Shown: positions 23,549-33,373, counted from the first letter of the stretch. The stretch is 64,000 bases of DNA from Linum tenue (GCA_946122785.1 CAMGYJ010000004.1:11058150-11122149); one strand, 5' to 3'. The notes: generated by a model from the sequence alone, not told the origin. Numbers and translations are program-made.

Positions 23549-24451
23549 CTATCTTTCGCTGCTCAAGTAAGTAAATCTTGTAGCCCTTTTGTCCATGAGG
23601 ATATCCCAAGAAAATACCTTTGCTCCCCCTTTCATCGAACTTTCTTTTCCCCGATGATTGTCATGAGCATATGCCAAGCAACCAAATACTTTCATATGGT
23701 CATAAGAGGGTGAATGGCCAAGAAGTACCTCATAAGGTGTAAGATTATTGAGTACTGTGGAGGGAATCCGATTGATGATATATGCAGCCGTAAGTATGCA
23801 TTCTCCCCAGAACCGGATAGGGAGGCTAGATTGAAAATGAAGTGCACGGGCTACTTCGAGAATATGACGATGTTTGCGCTCCACCACTCCATTTTGTTGT
23901 GGTGTGTCGGTGCACGAGCTCTCCAAAAGGATCCCTTCTGCCGCATAGTAATCTCGAATCGTTTGTGATTTGAACTCTAAGCCATTGTCAGAGCGAACCC
24001 GTTTGACAGCTACTCCAAATTGATTTTTGACCATGTTGCAAAATGAAGGTAATAATTGGCCCACTTTCGACTTATGCTTCATGAGATAAATCCAAACACC
24101 ACGGCTAAAATCATCAACGATGGTGAGAAAATAATGAGCTCTGGATAAGCTGGAGGTCTTGTAATCTCCCCATATGTCACAATGGATTAACTCAAAGCAA
24201 CGCGTGGTTTTTATTGTGCTTAATGGAAAAGGTAATCGGGTCTGCTTGGCTCGCACACACGCCTCACAGTGACCGAGCTTATTTGAGAAATCCAACTTGG
24301 AAGTAGCCGATAAATTGTGGAGCTTGCCTGAGGAAGCATGTCCCAACCGCCGATGCCATAAAGCCACACAATCCGTCTTCTTGGTTGCCATGGTGACCCG
24401 CTCTTTTGACACGTCTTCCCACACGTACAAGCCATCATTGAGTTTACTCAC
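23549..24451 (-). CDS. Copia integrase region
   Basis: The pre-integrase zinc module is LWHRRLGHASSGKLH..CEACVRAKQ. The integrase core follows: HCDIWGDYKT, TIVDDFSRGVWIYLM, RSDNGLEF and TPQQNGVVERKHRHILEVARAL, giving a D,D(35)E triad (Asp in CDIWG, Asp in SDNG, Glu in VVERKH). The C-terminal part reads YEVLLGHSPSYDHMKVFGC. A frame change at about 23620 (GGAKVF versus the expected SKGIFLGYP) and later stops separate it from RT. It would insert cDNA in the nucleus. Confidence 0.88.
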   Translation of the reverse strand: MSKLNDGLYVWEDVSKERVTMATKKTDCVALWHRRLGHASSGKLHNLSATSKLDFSNKLGHCEACVRAKQTRLPFPLSTIKTTRCFELIHCDIWGDYKTSSLSRAHYFLTIVDDFSRGVWIYLMKHKSKVGQLLPSFCNMVKNQFGVAVKRVRSDNGLEFKSQTIRDYYAAEGILLESSCTDTPQQNGVVERKHRHILEVARALHFQSSLPIRFWGECILTAAYIINRIPSTVLNNLTPYEVLLGHSPSYDHMKVFGCLAYAHDNHRGKESSMKGGAKVFSWDILMDKRATRFTYLSSER

Positions 24452-25937
24452 TCCAATCAGCTTCTTCGTTGGTAAGTCCTTGTGCCACAGCCAAATCCGA
24501 GAAAAAGGTTACGGCGCAATTATGATCTTTAGTGAGCCGACTAACAGAAATTAAATTGCACTTGAATTGAGGAGCATTTAGAACTCCTTGTAATTTAAGT
24601 CCGTTGTTGAAGCAAATGTCACCGATGCCAACAATCGGGACTTTGGACCCATTTGCGACCTTCACAAATACCGCTGGTGAATTCTTTTTCGTTCCTTGCA
24701 AAGAATGCTCATCAAAAGTAATGTGATCTGTGGATGCAGAGTCTAGAGCCCAAGCTAATGTGGGATTACCAGTCATGTTGGCCTGAGGTTGGAGTGGTTG
24801 ATTCGGCCCACTTGGACTTGTATCTGGGCCCAAAATTTTGAGAAGTTTCTCAACTTTCTCCTGGGAAAGGCCAAAGTTCACATTAGGGATTGCTCCCACT
24901 TGAGCCACATGCGGCTCTCCCCTCCTGCGAGAATCGCCGCCGCCTCTTCCCCAATTTTCCCAAGTTCCGCCGCTGCTCCCCCTGGTTTCCGAGCTGCCAC
25001 CGCGATAGCCGCTCCTCTCTCTGCCTGTACGTTTGTTTCCATCGGGTCTTCCCACCAGCTGATAACAAGTTTCCTTGCGATGGCCTGGTCGGCCACAAAC
25101 TTCGCACCGCTGTCGGTCGCGCCTTTCTCTATCGCGGCGCTCTGCTTCGCGGCGAGCACCTTGCTCCCTGTTCGTGGTCGGCCTGTGCGTCTGGAAGGCT
25201 GACGCTCCCTCGTCACCGGTCATAGGTCGCTGGGAAAGGGCACGCCGCTGCTCGTCTTCTAAGGTTAGGTGAAAGACGGCGGCAAGGGATGGCACGGGCT
25301 GAAGGCTGAGAATGTGAGTGATGATGTTCCCGAAATCGGCATTCAGCCCCATGAGAAAATCATAGACCTGCTCCTTCTCTTTTGCTTCACACCAATCTTT
25401 CTGCGTCCCACAGGTGCACGGCGGCAATGGTGAGATTGTTCTGAGTTCGTCCCATAGCGACCTCAGCTTGGTGTAATAAGTGGACACCGACATGGTGTCT
25501 TGCCGGAGATGACTGATGGCTCGCCACAGTTCGTAGGCACGGGGTGCGCTTCCCTTGGCGAACCTCTCTTTCAGATCCTGCCAGATCTCACAGGCAGTGG
25601 AGGCGTACAGGACGCTGCTCTGAATCTCCTTTGACATGGCTGTTTTGAGCCAACCAATGACCAGTGCATCGCACTGTTTCCAGGCCGCTTGATTTGAGGA
25701 TCCCTCGGCCGGTTTGGGGATTGATCCGTCGACGAAGCCAAATTTATTTTTGGCGAGTAGGCCATATGTCATGTCAACTACCCATTCTCCATAGTTGGTA
25801 GCGTGGAGGGGTTCAGCGACAAATGGATGGCCGGAGGTGTCTGATTGCTGCACGAAGTATGGTGACTTCTCGGCAGCACTTGATTCTGCAGTTTTGCCGG
25901 CAGCAGCGGCATTGAGAGCTTCCTTCGACATAGCCAA
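24444..25937 (-). CDS. Copia Gag-protease polyprotein
   Basis: This 497-aa frame starts at ATG 25937, just inside the primer site. Residues about 25-230 form the Copia gag core (NYGEWVVDM; SVSTYYTKLRSLWDEL). An R/E-rich linker follows, then a CCHC zinc knuckle CEVCGRPGHRKETC (about 280-293), and the pepsin-type protease active site as WALDSASTDHITF (about 395-407), where D-S-A replaces the more usual D-S/T-G. The frame ends 24444 after a shift near 24480; the downstream frame resumes with DLPTKKLIGVSKLNDGLYVWED. Gag would package the RNA, and the protease cleaves the polyprotein. Confidence 0.88.
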   Translation of the reverse strand: MAMSKEALNAAAAGKTAESSAAEKSPYFVQQSDTSGHPFVAEPLHATNYGEWVVDMTYGLLAKNKFGFVDGSIPKPAEGSSNQAAWKQCDALVIGWLKTAMSKEIQSSVLYASTACEIWQDLKERFAKGSAPRAYELWRAISHLRQDTMSVSTYYTKLRSLWDELRTISPLPPCTCGTQKDWCEAKEKEQVYDFLMGLNADFGNIITHILSLQPVPSLAAVFHLTLEDEQRRALSQRPMTGDEGASAFQTHRPTTNREQGARREAERRDRERRDRQRCEVCGRPGHRKETCYQLVGRPDGNKRTGRERSGYRGGSSETRGSSGGTWENWGRGGGDSRRRGEPHVAQVGAIPNVNFGLSQEKVEKLLKILGPDTSPSGPNQPLQPQANMTGNPTLAWALDSASTDHITFDEHSLQGTKKNSPAVFVKVANGSKVPIVGIGDICFNNGLKLQGVLNAPQFKCNLISVSRLTKDHNCAVTFFSDLAVAQGLTNEEADWSE

Positions 25938-25993
25938 CGAGGTAAGCTAAAATGACCAACTACAAGTGTTTTAGCGAAGTCGTGTGGATCACC

Positions 25994-26005
25994 GCTCTGA
26001 TACCA
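25994..26005 (-). other. Primer-binding site (initiator tRNA-Met)
   Basis: TGGTATCAGAGC on the minus strand, directly inside the 5' LTR, is a perfect match to the plant Copia consensus. Confidence 0.92.
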
Positions 26006-26233
26006 TGTAAGAATTCAGTTTATTGAATTGAGATAAAATGAACATCTCAGCTACTGATTTATACAGAGTAGTGTGCTGCTATCATTGGGAAAGAAGTATA
26101 AAAGAAAGCTATCGACTATTAATGGAATGTGGGTGAACATTATCCCACATTATCTCATATTATCTAGACTTGAATGCTAACTGTTGGGAAAGCAGTGAGC
26201 TGTCTGCTCACATGGTTTCTGTGATCTCCAATA
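26006..26233 (-). repeat. 5' LTR of Copia element
   Basis: Same length and ends as the 3' LTR, with four substitutions between them. The initiator-Met primer site lies directly inside it. Confidence 0.93.
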
Positions 26234-26378
26234 TAAACAATGACCAGGATGATGGCTGGTGCAGCAACAGTTCGCACAACAGCTGCAGCGGCAGAATTGA
26301 TGGTGGTCGTTGCTGCTAACGATGGCATTGAAGCTAGGGATAACTCCTCACCGGCGGCAGGTTCCAATGAGGTAGAGA

Positions 26379-26456
26379 TGTCAAGAACCAGTTGATCCCA
26401 ATAACTCGGGTTGTTGGGAGAGGTTCAATCGTAGATCGTATACCACAACACTAACA
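26379..26456 (-). repeat. 3' terminal repeat of TRIM
   Basis: 78 bp, differing from its partner by about five bases, mostly near the TGTTAGT end. Confidence 0.9.
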
Positions 26457-26585
26457 CGCCCCTTCAAACGAAAGCCACTCACAAGGGCTTGAAGTTTGCA
26501 CAGGTCTGAATACCATGTGCTTAACAAATGGAGGTCACCGGGAATCGAACACAAGACCTCTTGGTCACATAAGGCCCTGATACCA

Positions 26586-26662
26586 TGTCAAGAACCAGTT
26601 GATCCCAATAACTCGGGTTGTTGGGAGAGGTTCAATCGTAGATCATATACCATTTACTAACA
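26586..26662 (-). repeat. 5' terminal repeat of TRIM
   Basis: 77 bp, directly followed on the minus strand by the primer-binding site. Confidence 0.9.
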
Positions 26663-27665
26663 AGAGATTGTTGGGGCTAGGGCTAGCTCCCCGGTTGATG
26701 GTTGAGCGGCCACGGATGTCGCTACCTCCTCGTGTACAATGGCGCCAAGGATTAGGTACTGGGGATTAGGTAACAGACGGAGAGGGCTTCGCGCGCGATT
26801 AGGATGCCGCGCCAAATATCTTCCTAGTGCGTTCCACCGTTTGAATTTTGGAGTTGGACTTCCATTCCATTTACTTGGTGAATTATGTTTGACAACTGAG
26901 ACTGACTGGACGTGTGGTCTTCCAGTTTAAAGTTTAAGTTTGTTTCTCAGTTTAGTTAGTTGACAGAAAAAGATTAAACAAGGCATCATGAAAACAAAAC
27001 ATCAAAGTATGCAAGTTGTCTAGGCAATTAGATAGTTTTAAATTAATTAATGGTAAACTATATTTGATTATCACACATTTAACTTTTTACAACATTATCG
27101 GCTTTAGTGTAGCTTAAAATGTATAAATAGGCAACATAATATTATTTGGGCTATAAACGTTGTGTATAATATCGCAAATGTAACAGAATTCGATTGATAA
27201 CTTATTTATGTTATATAAAGTAGGGGTGGCAGTCGGTCGGTTTCGGTTTAAACGAAAACCGAAATCCCGGTTATCGGTTAAACCGAGCCACCTTGCATAC
27301 ATGCCGACCACCGACCGTGAGAGTGGTCACGGTTAGCCGGCCAACCGACCGGTCGGTTTCGGTTTTAGGCTGGTTAACCGGCCAACCGGAAAATACCCTT
27401 TATAAAAAAAAATTAAAACCAACAAAATTCTGAACCACTCACTCCGCACCCTCTCAATTCTCGATTCTTCTTCTTCCTATCCACTTTCCAGAGCAACCGC
27501 CGACCGCCCTCTCACCATCTCGATTCTTCTTCTTCCTTTCACCATCTCGATTCTTCTTCTTCTTTTCTTTCCCCCCATCACCAAACCAACTGAAACAAGG
27601 AAGGAAAAAGAAAGAAAGAAAGAAAAGGAAGTTAACGATCTAATTCTTCTTCCCTGGGGGATCCT

Positions 27666-27810
27666 ATGAACGGCAGAATTGTCGTCACGCAATCCCCGTT
27701 GATGGATTTAGACATGCAATCCATGGCGGCGGCGATCGGGGTCTCCGTCCCCGTTCTCCGCTTCCTGCTCTGCTTCGCGGCGACTATTCCGGTGAGTTTC
27801 TTCCACCGGG
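27666..27810 (+). pseudogene. Captured first exon of a lysophospholipid acyltransferase (LPCAT/LPLAT, MBOAT family)
   Basis: From ATG 27702 the frame reads MDLDMQSMAAAIGVSVPVLR and then FLLCFAATIPVSFFHR. This is the extreme N-terminus and first membrane segment of plant lysophospholipid acyltransferases as I remember them. A short extension (MNGRIVVTQSPL) precedes it in frame. The similarity fades after about 27808. The native enzyme is a several-hundred-residue ER membrane protein of phospholipid remodelling; only about 35 residues are here, so no activity is possible. It lies between hAT subterminal repeats. Confidence 0.65.
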
Positions 27811-28030
27811 TTGTCCGTCCTAGGAACAGAGACTCCGGCTGCGCAGAATTGGTTGCTGCGGTCCTTGGAGAGGAAGGAGAAGACAGGGGAGAGGCACCCG
27901 ACTCGATGATTATGCACTTAATCTGGATCCTACTACAAATCACGTTTCTGCTGTCAATCTTGTTGTGTATCTGGAGCTCGATTACGAGTTACCGACTTTC
28001 GGATGTTCTGGGTCGGGTTAATTTTGTCTG
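27811..28030 (+). other. Further coding-like captured sequence
   Basis: Downstream of the acyltransferase piece one frame reads DDYALNLDPTTNHVSAVN followed by LVVYLELDYELPTF, which looks like genuine protein, while the frame of the first exon gives a hydrophobic string instead. I cannot name a source gene. It may be a second captured exon. Confidence 0.35.
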
Positions 28031-28530
28031 AGGGTAGTCGCTGAATTTGTTGTGGTTGATTCTTTGAGATTTGGTTGGAGAAGGAATCGGTAGGTTGAAC
28101 GGCGATTGGAGTTGGGAGCAGGTGGATTGGAGGGAGGCGGCTGGGGATTTGGGAGATGGGACGAAGTTGCTAGGGTTGGGGATTTGGGGATGGGGTGTTT
28201 TATGTAAGGCAAAAACGGCGTCGTTTAGGCCTGCCGGTTAGTGTCGGTTAGCAGGTTTAACCGGCGTCGGTTTTTCGGCTAACCGCCTAACCACGGAGAG
28301 CCTCCGACAACCGACCGTGCCCAATTTTTTTCGGTTTCCGGTTAGCCGCTAACCGGCGGTTAACGAATAGACCGGCCGGTTAGCCGCTAACCGGAAACCG
28401 AAATGACAGCCCTAATATAAAGTATCTTTTAAGTAATACTTTTAAAAAATGTTGCTGTTATTAATTTTAAGCAACATCTTTAATTTGTGTTGCAAACATA
28501 GTGTTGGCGAAAACCACTTTTCTCGTAGTG

Positions 28531-29519
28531 GCGGCGTCTTTGACTACATAATGAAATATTGTATTTCAATTAATTGCTACTAATGCCAAAAATAACAAGT
28601 ATATGGCTAAACCACGCATAAAAGATTTCAAACATCACAAATATTATAAATAAACTAACTATTATCAATGATAAATAAAAAAAAACATTCAACCTATAAG
28701 GTTAGTTCATGCTTTAAACTGTTTTATTTTTCTAAAGAATCAAAATGTATAATCAAGTTCATCCTTACTAATCACTTGTCCTAGCCACACAAATTTATTA
28801 ACACATCCAAAAATGATAAAAAGAACCTATATTTCAAACTCAATCTCGTCTCATGATTGTTGAGCACAATAATGCCATACTAGCAAAAGATTTAAGGTTA
28901 AGGATTAACCAGACTAAAGTTTTCAGAGAACAGATCACTTATTGTTTGCAGAATAATATCGTTGCTTCATCGTTGTTCTACAAATTGATACTAAATTAAG
29001 AGCTCCACATACTTTTACATATTTAATACTGCAATATTCAAATCAATGATATTTGAGTTGCAATTTTAAGATAATAAAAATATGAAAATGAAAGTATCAA
29101 ACACCAAATAATGCTTAAGAGATATTTAGTGGGCTAGTTAACCGTAGGGAGAAGTTCTATGATTTTAGATTTCTACTTTATGTATTTTATTAATTTAGAA
29201 AGATACAATCAAAAAATTTAGTGTAATTGATTATCATTATTTTTATTGAAGATATCCTGGTTCAAATCTCAACGGTGATGTATTTTTTATAAATAAGAAA
29301 TAAATTACTATAATGACGAATATACCCTTTCTACTTTCACTCTGTTGCAAGAAATTTTAAATTGAGGAAAATAAATAATTGAATTTCCATAATATAAATG
29401 TTGTTGAGATACCGACCCATATTTCCTATTGTTTGGTCGGTTGCTTTCTTGCTATACTACGAATTGAATATATTTATCTTATTTGACAACGATACTCTCT
29501 ATATACTGCTAATTAAACC
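28531..29519. other. AT-rich intergenic stretch
   Basis: No ORF, TIR or LTR can be supported in this ~1 kb. Confidence 0.4.
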
Positions 29520-29553
29520 ATGATTATATCATGTCGTACTGTGACTGTCGACA

Positions 29554-30050
29554 TTGTTGTGGGGTGTTACTGTGAATCTCATTGGCGGAGGGAAGATTCT
29601 GCCGGAGATCGAAGTTTCCCTGTCATTCACCATCATTCAAATCAAGGAGATCCTGGCCTCCCGCCTCAGTATCACGACTTCAAGGCAACAAATGTTTTAT
29701 GATGGCACTCATATCAACAACAATGAAACACTCGAGTCATATGAGTTCGAAAATGATGATGAATCTGATGTGGAGCTGAATCTTAAGGTGAAGCCACTGC
29801 ATGATGATCGCAAGATCAAAATCGAGGCAAGGAATAACTATTTTATCAAAAGGAAGACTATCGAAGTGTGCGAGAATGACACTATACGTAGCTGATTTGA
29901 AGAGGAAATTAACAAAGAAAATGAAGACTATTGCTTCCCTTCTAACTTTGTCATGTCAAGGTGAGGAGATGTGGATAGGGATGACTTGGTCTCAAACTAC
30001 TATGTTAGTGGAAACACCGTGATTGAGGTTGTTGAGTCTAAGTATGCATG
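29554..30050 (+). pseudogene. Ubiquitin-like domain protein, frameshifted (two UBL domains)
   Basis: The first domain (29554-29800) follows the ubiquitin fold pattern: VTVNLIGGGKILPEIEV, then FTIIQIKEILASR, QQMFYDGTHINNNETLESYEF and VELNLKV. A second domain begins KIKIEARNNYFIKRKTIEV and continues in other frames as VADLKRK and DDLVSNYYVSGNTVIEVVES, ending at TGA near 30050. At least two frameshifts separate the parts. The Gly-Gly terminus of ubiquitin is absent, so it would not be conjugated. It resembles the divergent, tandem-type plant UBL proteins. No intact start is seen upstream of the TTG/GTG at 29554. Confidence 0.65.
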
Positions 30051-30550
30051 AGTGACCAGGTGGAAACTTAGATTAATGATTTGAATAAGGAAGTTAAAAA
30101 CTGGCAAATTACTTTTATGTCTTTTCTTTTCCTTTGTCTTTGATTGATTAGACTACAATTATTATTAATAATATAAAATTGAAAAAATATATTTTTTTTT
30201 CGTAGCATTGAAGGGCTTCATAAATAAAGAAGGGCATTATTTTGTCTTACGAACATCAACATGCTCCTTTTGAGCCAAATTGTCACATCGGATTCCGATC
30301 ATCAAATCATAACAACAAGTGCATAGACCAAATTTAGAGTACACATATTAAAGTGATATGGACTTAAAGGTTAAGAAAAATTCATTAATTAATCTTAATT
30401 GATTAATTAATGCATTAAGATTGATTAGATGCAGGCCTAAAAAGGCTCAATTTATTAGGAAATTGCCTTTAATGCACGATCAAACCAATGTGAGATAGTC
30501 CTAAGAAAGTATAAAGAAACGAGACTTCAACCCGGGATCGGTTAGCTTGA
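30051..30550. other. AT-rich stretch with a palindromic block
   Basis: At about 30383-30422 the sequence TTAATTAATCTTAATTGATTAATTAATGCATTAAG is strongly self-complementary in parts. Nothing coding is seen. Confidence 0.35.
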
Positions 30551-33373
30551 CTACCCCATGGAGGGGACTGATTTTCGACACCCCCATCCAAAACCGTCCA
30601 TCTAAATTAGTGGTAATGTAGGGTGAGGATTGAGCAGCCTTTTTTGTGCATTAAATCCTTCATTAGCTGGCATCACCCACATTGGAAAGGGGAAGAAATT
30701 TGGGGACTGGGAAAAAACGATTTGACTTTCCCCTTTTGATTATTTCCCCTTTTGTCTCTCCCACCAGACGACCAACCCTCCTCCTTCCATCACCAGCAGC
30801 CGGCCATCTTCAACCTTCCTCGGCGACAACAATGGAGGTTATTCCTTCCACCGATCGAGAATCAACCTGCCAACCAACTCCTTTCCTCTTCCCTTTTGCT
30901 TTGTTTCCGTCAACCACCTTCCATCGGCGACACGACTTTGAAGAACTAACGATTTCATGGAACTAGTCTCCGTCCTCCCGAAATCGATAGTAGGTGTTGG
31001 GTTTTACTCCCTTACATTTTCCTCTTTCTACTCTTCTTTCTATATTTTTTTAGGTCTTTCTTCTGACTACCCTCCTCACCTTCTCGGCGAAGATGACGGC
31101 CTCCTCCCCTTCCCGATGACGACGACGAAGAATCTAAGGTAGCTCTCTCTCCCAAACCCAGATCTGGATTTTCGTGTGGTATTAGCACTAGTTCAATGGT
31201 ATTTTCATTACCCAGATATATGTCTTTGAGTTTCTAGGTCTGGATTTTTTCATGTGGTATTAGTACCAGTGTACTGGTATTGATACCGGTGTAATGTTAC
31301 CACTGCAATGGTAGTTCTACCACTGTCTGAGTTTCAGTTGAACGTTATCAGTGATAAGCTTTTTATCACTACAGTGACATAGTGTGTCTTTCGTTGCAGT
31401 GGTAGATATATCACTGTAGTGGTAGATCTCTCGTTGCAATGGTAGATCTATCACTATGGTGGTAGTTCGTTGTTATGTTTTTGTGTGTAGGGCTATCACT
31501 GTAGTGGTACTAAAAAAATCATTATTGATCTCATATTTTATCACTAAATTGATAATTCTGATTATTGTGTGTACCAATGACAATAGGAATGACAAGGACG
31601 AAGAGACTGTATCCTGCGGTTCCAACAGGGAAGAGACTTGCAAGCTATGTTTCTAGGGTAGAAGTAGGGGTATGTCAGACTCTTTCCTCAAGTAAGGGTA
31701 CCAGCAAGAAACAGCGTCGTGAGAGCCGGGATAAGAACAACAAGATAGGGGAAGAGGAAACGTACCGATGATGTTAGGGCAAGAAGTACATCCCACAAAC
31801 AATTTCTTAGTGACTTCAATAGTTGCATTTGCTGGATATTTTATAGTTGTTGGCATTTCCCTTTTTTTATAACACATTGTACTGCACGGTGAGTGGTAAT
31901 ACTAATGAGAAGTTGCTTGTTTGTTTACGTATCAGATTGGTTGTACATGTATCAGTTCAATGCTACATGTATCAGTGCAGTGGTATGTGTATCAGTTCAC
32001 TGGTATATATATTAGTTCAGTGATACATGTACCTTTTCAATGGCATAACTCCAAAGTATATCTAACACTACAATGGGAACATTTAGGATGAGTTTCAATT
32101 TTGCTAATGGTACAAGTAGAAAAGTATGACTTGAATAATTGCACTGGTACTTTTATCAGCCTAGTGGTACGTGTACCACTTCAGTGATACATGTATCAGT
32201 ACAATGGTATATGTACCACAACAGTGGTACATATTCACGGCAGTGTCATCGTCATTGAAATATTTTGGTCTCCACCGCTTTTGAAGTTTGGAATTGATTT
32301 TATTATTTTTCTTTGTCGTATTATTGGTTAACTTCTTTCAATTTCATGGAAATATCTTTGCCGACGAGTAATGGAATAGAAATGGTATTCGCACAACTTC
32401 AGCGGTAATCATAATACTTCAGTGGTACATATATACTACTGAACTTGTATTATACCACTAGACTGGTATACATATCAATTAACTGGTACTTATACCACTA
32501 TATTGATACTTATACCACTGAACTTGTACTAATTAAGACTGTCCTCAATATACCAATACTCATACTTGATCATGAAATATAATTCTGGCACAAGAAACAC
32601 AAGAAACATTTCAATCAGTCAACAAAATAGGAACTTTCCATTAGTAGCCAAAAACTGTGTTCACAATTTTTTTAAGCCTAAACAGAACATATGGTTACTA
32701 GTATCACTCCACTGGTACACGTACCACTCCACTGGTATACGTACCACTCCACTGGTACACTTACCACTCCACTGGTACATGTACCAGTCCATTGGTGTGT
32801 TTCCTCTGCCGCCTAGTGGTACCACCCTCACCTTCAGATCCTGTCGCCGCCACTTAGGGTTGATCGAATCTCTACCGTGGAAGGACGGTGGTCAACAAGA
32901 AAAGATCAAGCGCATGTCGTGGATAAGAGGAAGTCGTTGGAAGGTGATGTTTGGGATGGAAGACGGAGGACGGCCGACGGCCGACAACATGGATGGTTGG
33001 ACCTATTGTAAGGGCGGCGGGATATCCCCTGCGTGTCTTCCTCCTCCGACGAGCAACCCACCAGGCGGGTCGGAGGCGATCCCACTGCGACGCTGCCCGA
33101 TGTTTCCGATCGCCGTCGAGTTTTGCAGAGTAGAGAGTCGGATTGCTATTTGGAGAAAATATGGGGAATATTGGACTTGGAAGAGCAATCGACGCTTTCC
33201 CCATCCAACATAATTGCTCCTTCCCAATTAGTTTTTAATTATTGATAACTTTCCCAAATTACAAGATTATGAAAAAATACAAAAGCAAATGTAATTAATA
33301 ATTGTCAAATGATTGAGAAAAAAACTGACCAATGAGAAATGGGGTGTCAAAAATCAGACCCCTTTGGGGGTAG
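30551..33373. mobile_element. 2.8-kb TIR element rich in CCACTG/CAGTGG motifs
   Basis: The left end (30551: CTACCCCATGGAGGGGACTG then ATTTTCGACACCCC) and the inverse of the right end (CTACCCCCAAAGGGGTCTG then ATTTTTGACACCCC, ending 33373) form imperfect TIRs of about 35 bp. Flanking duplications are not clear. The interior has a proline/serine-coding-like GC-richer start (30680-31140), a 1.6-kb block of tetranucleotide-like GTAC/CCACTG motifs, and a GC-richer end (32815-33205). I recognise no transposase. Confidence 0.55.
31180..32810. repeat. Dispersed array of (T)ACCACTG / CAGTGGTA motifs
   Basis: Motifs such as TGTAGTGGTAGATCT, TACCACTCCACTGGTAC and ATCAGTTCAGTGATACATG recur dozens of times in both orientations, giving many short hairpins. 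Densest parts are 31270-31510, 31930-32240 and 32700-32800. Confidence 0.75.

Larger units (their letters stand above)
21331..26233 (-). mobile_element. Full-length Copia element with 228-bp LTRs
   Basis: The LTRs at 26006-26233 (5') and 21331-21558 (3') are each 228 bp and differ at about 4 positions. A 5-bp target duplication TAAAC lies at 21326-21330 and 26234-26238. The primer site is TGGTATCAGAGC (minus strand, 25994-26005) and the purine tract CTTGAGGGGGAG precedes the 3' LTR. Domain order gag, protease, integrase, RT, RNase H is that of Ty1/Copia. Pol is broken by several frameshifts, so this copy is probably defective despite its young LTRs. LTR ends are TA...CA rather than TG...CA. 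Confidence 0.95.
26379..26662 (-). mobile_element. TRIM (miniature LTR retrotransposon), intact
   Basis: Two 77-78-bp terminal repeats (26379-26456 and 26586-26662; TGTTAGT...TTCTTGACA on the minus strand) flank about 129 bp of interior. The interior has a tRNA-Met primer site (TGGTATCAGGGCC, minus) next to the 5' repeat and a GAAGGGGCG purine tract next to the 3' repeat. A perfect 5-bp target duplication AGAGA lies at 26374-26378 and 26663-26667. Length is 284 bp with no coding capacity. TRIMs like this are spread through flowering plants and depend on other elements for enzymes. It interrupts the unidentified ORF. Confidence 0.93.
20043..26930 (-). pseudogene. Unidentified long ORF split by two insertions
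   Basis: Minus-strand coding segments lie at about 26927-26668, 26378-26239 and 21330-20719. Read through the two insertion sites they form one frame of about 337 codons: SLAPTIS joins TSLEPAAGEE at the TRIM site, and LVIVY joins NEGRLGKIAAKFGH at the Copia site. A single TAG (20719-20721) separates this from a further 277 codons in the same frame (20715-19882) that run into the LTR. The upstream half has a basic, R/K-rich segment (YQRRMMRRRVMNWRYRKKQ). The downstream half is rich in C, G, N and aromatic residues. I recognise no domain. It may be a retroelement accessory protein or a transduced host gene. Confidence 0.5.
19679..27000 (-). mobile_element. 3' portion of a minus-strand LTR retrotransposon, interrupted by a Copia element and a TRIM
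   Basis: On the minus strand a long ORF is followed by a purine tract (20028-20041) and an LTR (19679-20027). The ORF continues in frame across both inserted elements once one target duplication is removed from each. No protease, RT or integrase can be seen. The 5' LTR is absent, and the right limit is uncertain (about 26930-27200) because other elements lie there. The PPT/LTR layout favours a non-autonomous Ty3-type element. Confidence 0.55.
27221..28414. mobile_element. hAT-type element carrying captured gene sequence (Pack-hAT)
   Basis: The ends are TAGGGGTGGCA and TGACAGCCCTA (inverse TAGGGCTGTCA), flanked by a perfect 8-bp target duplication ATATAAAG (27213-27220 and 28415-28422). Subterminal regions are packed with GGTTAGCCGG / CCGGTTAACC motifs and CGGTTTCGGTTT in both orientations. 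The 1.2-kb element has no transposase. Its middle (about 27480-28200) is GC-rich, coding-like and partly recognisable as an acyltransferase exon. Confidence 0.9.
26931..28530. mobile_element. CACTA-like 3' end region, interrupted by a hAT element
   Basis: The right end reads CACTTTTCTCGTAGTG at 28515-28530, a good match to a CACTA terminus (inverse CACTACGAGAAAAG). GTTGC/GCAAC motifs recur on both sides of the hAT insertion (about 27140-27150 and 28450-28500), as expected of subterminal repeats. No left CACTA end is seen, so the left limit is arbitrary. Confidence 0.4.

Noticed and set aside
27480..27640. Possible promoter or coding signal in CTT-rich tract
   Set aside because: It is a simple polypyrimidine/polypurine stretch within the hAT element, with no further support.
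32566..33213. 215-codon ORF in the CCACTG-rich element
   Set aside because: It is largely translation of the tandem motif (TPLVHLPLHWY) followed by an unrecognised GC-rich tail. No domain is seen.
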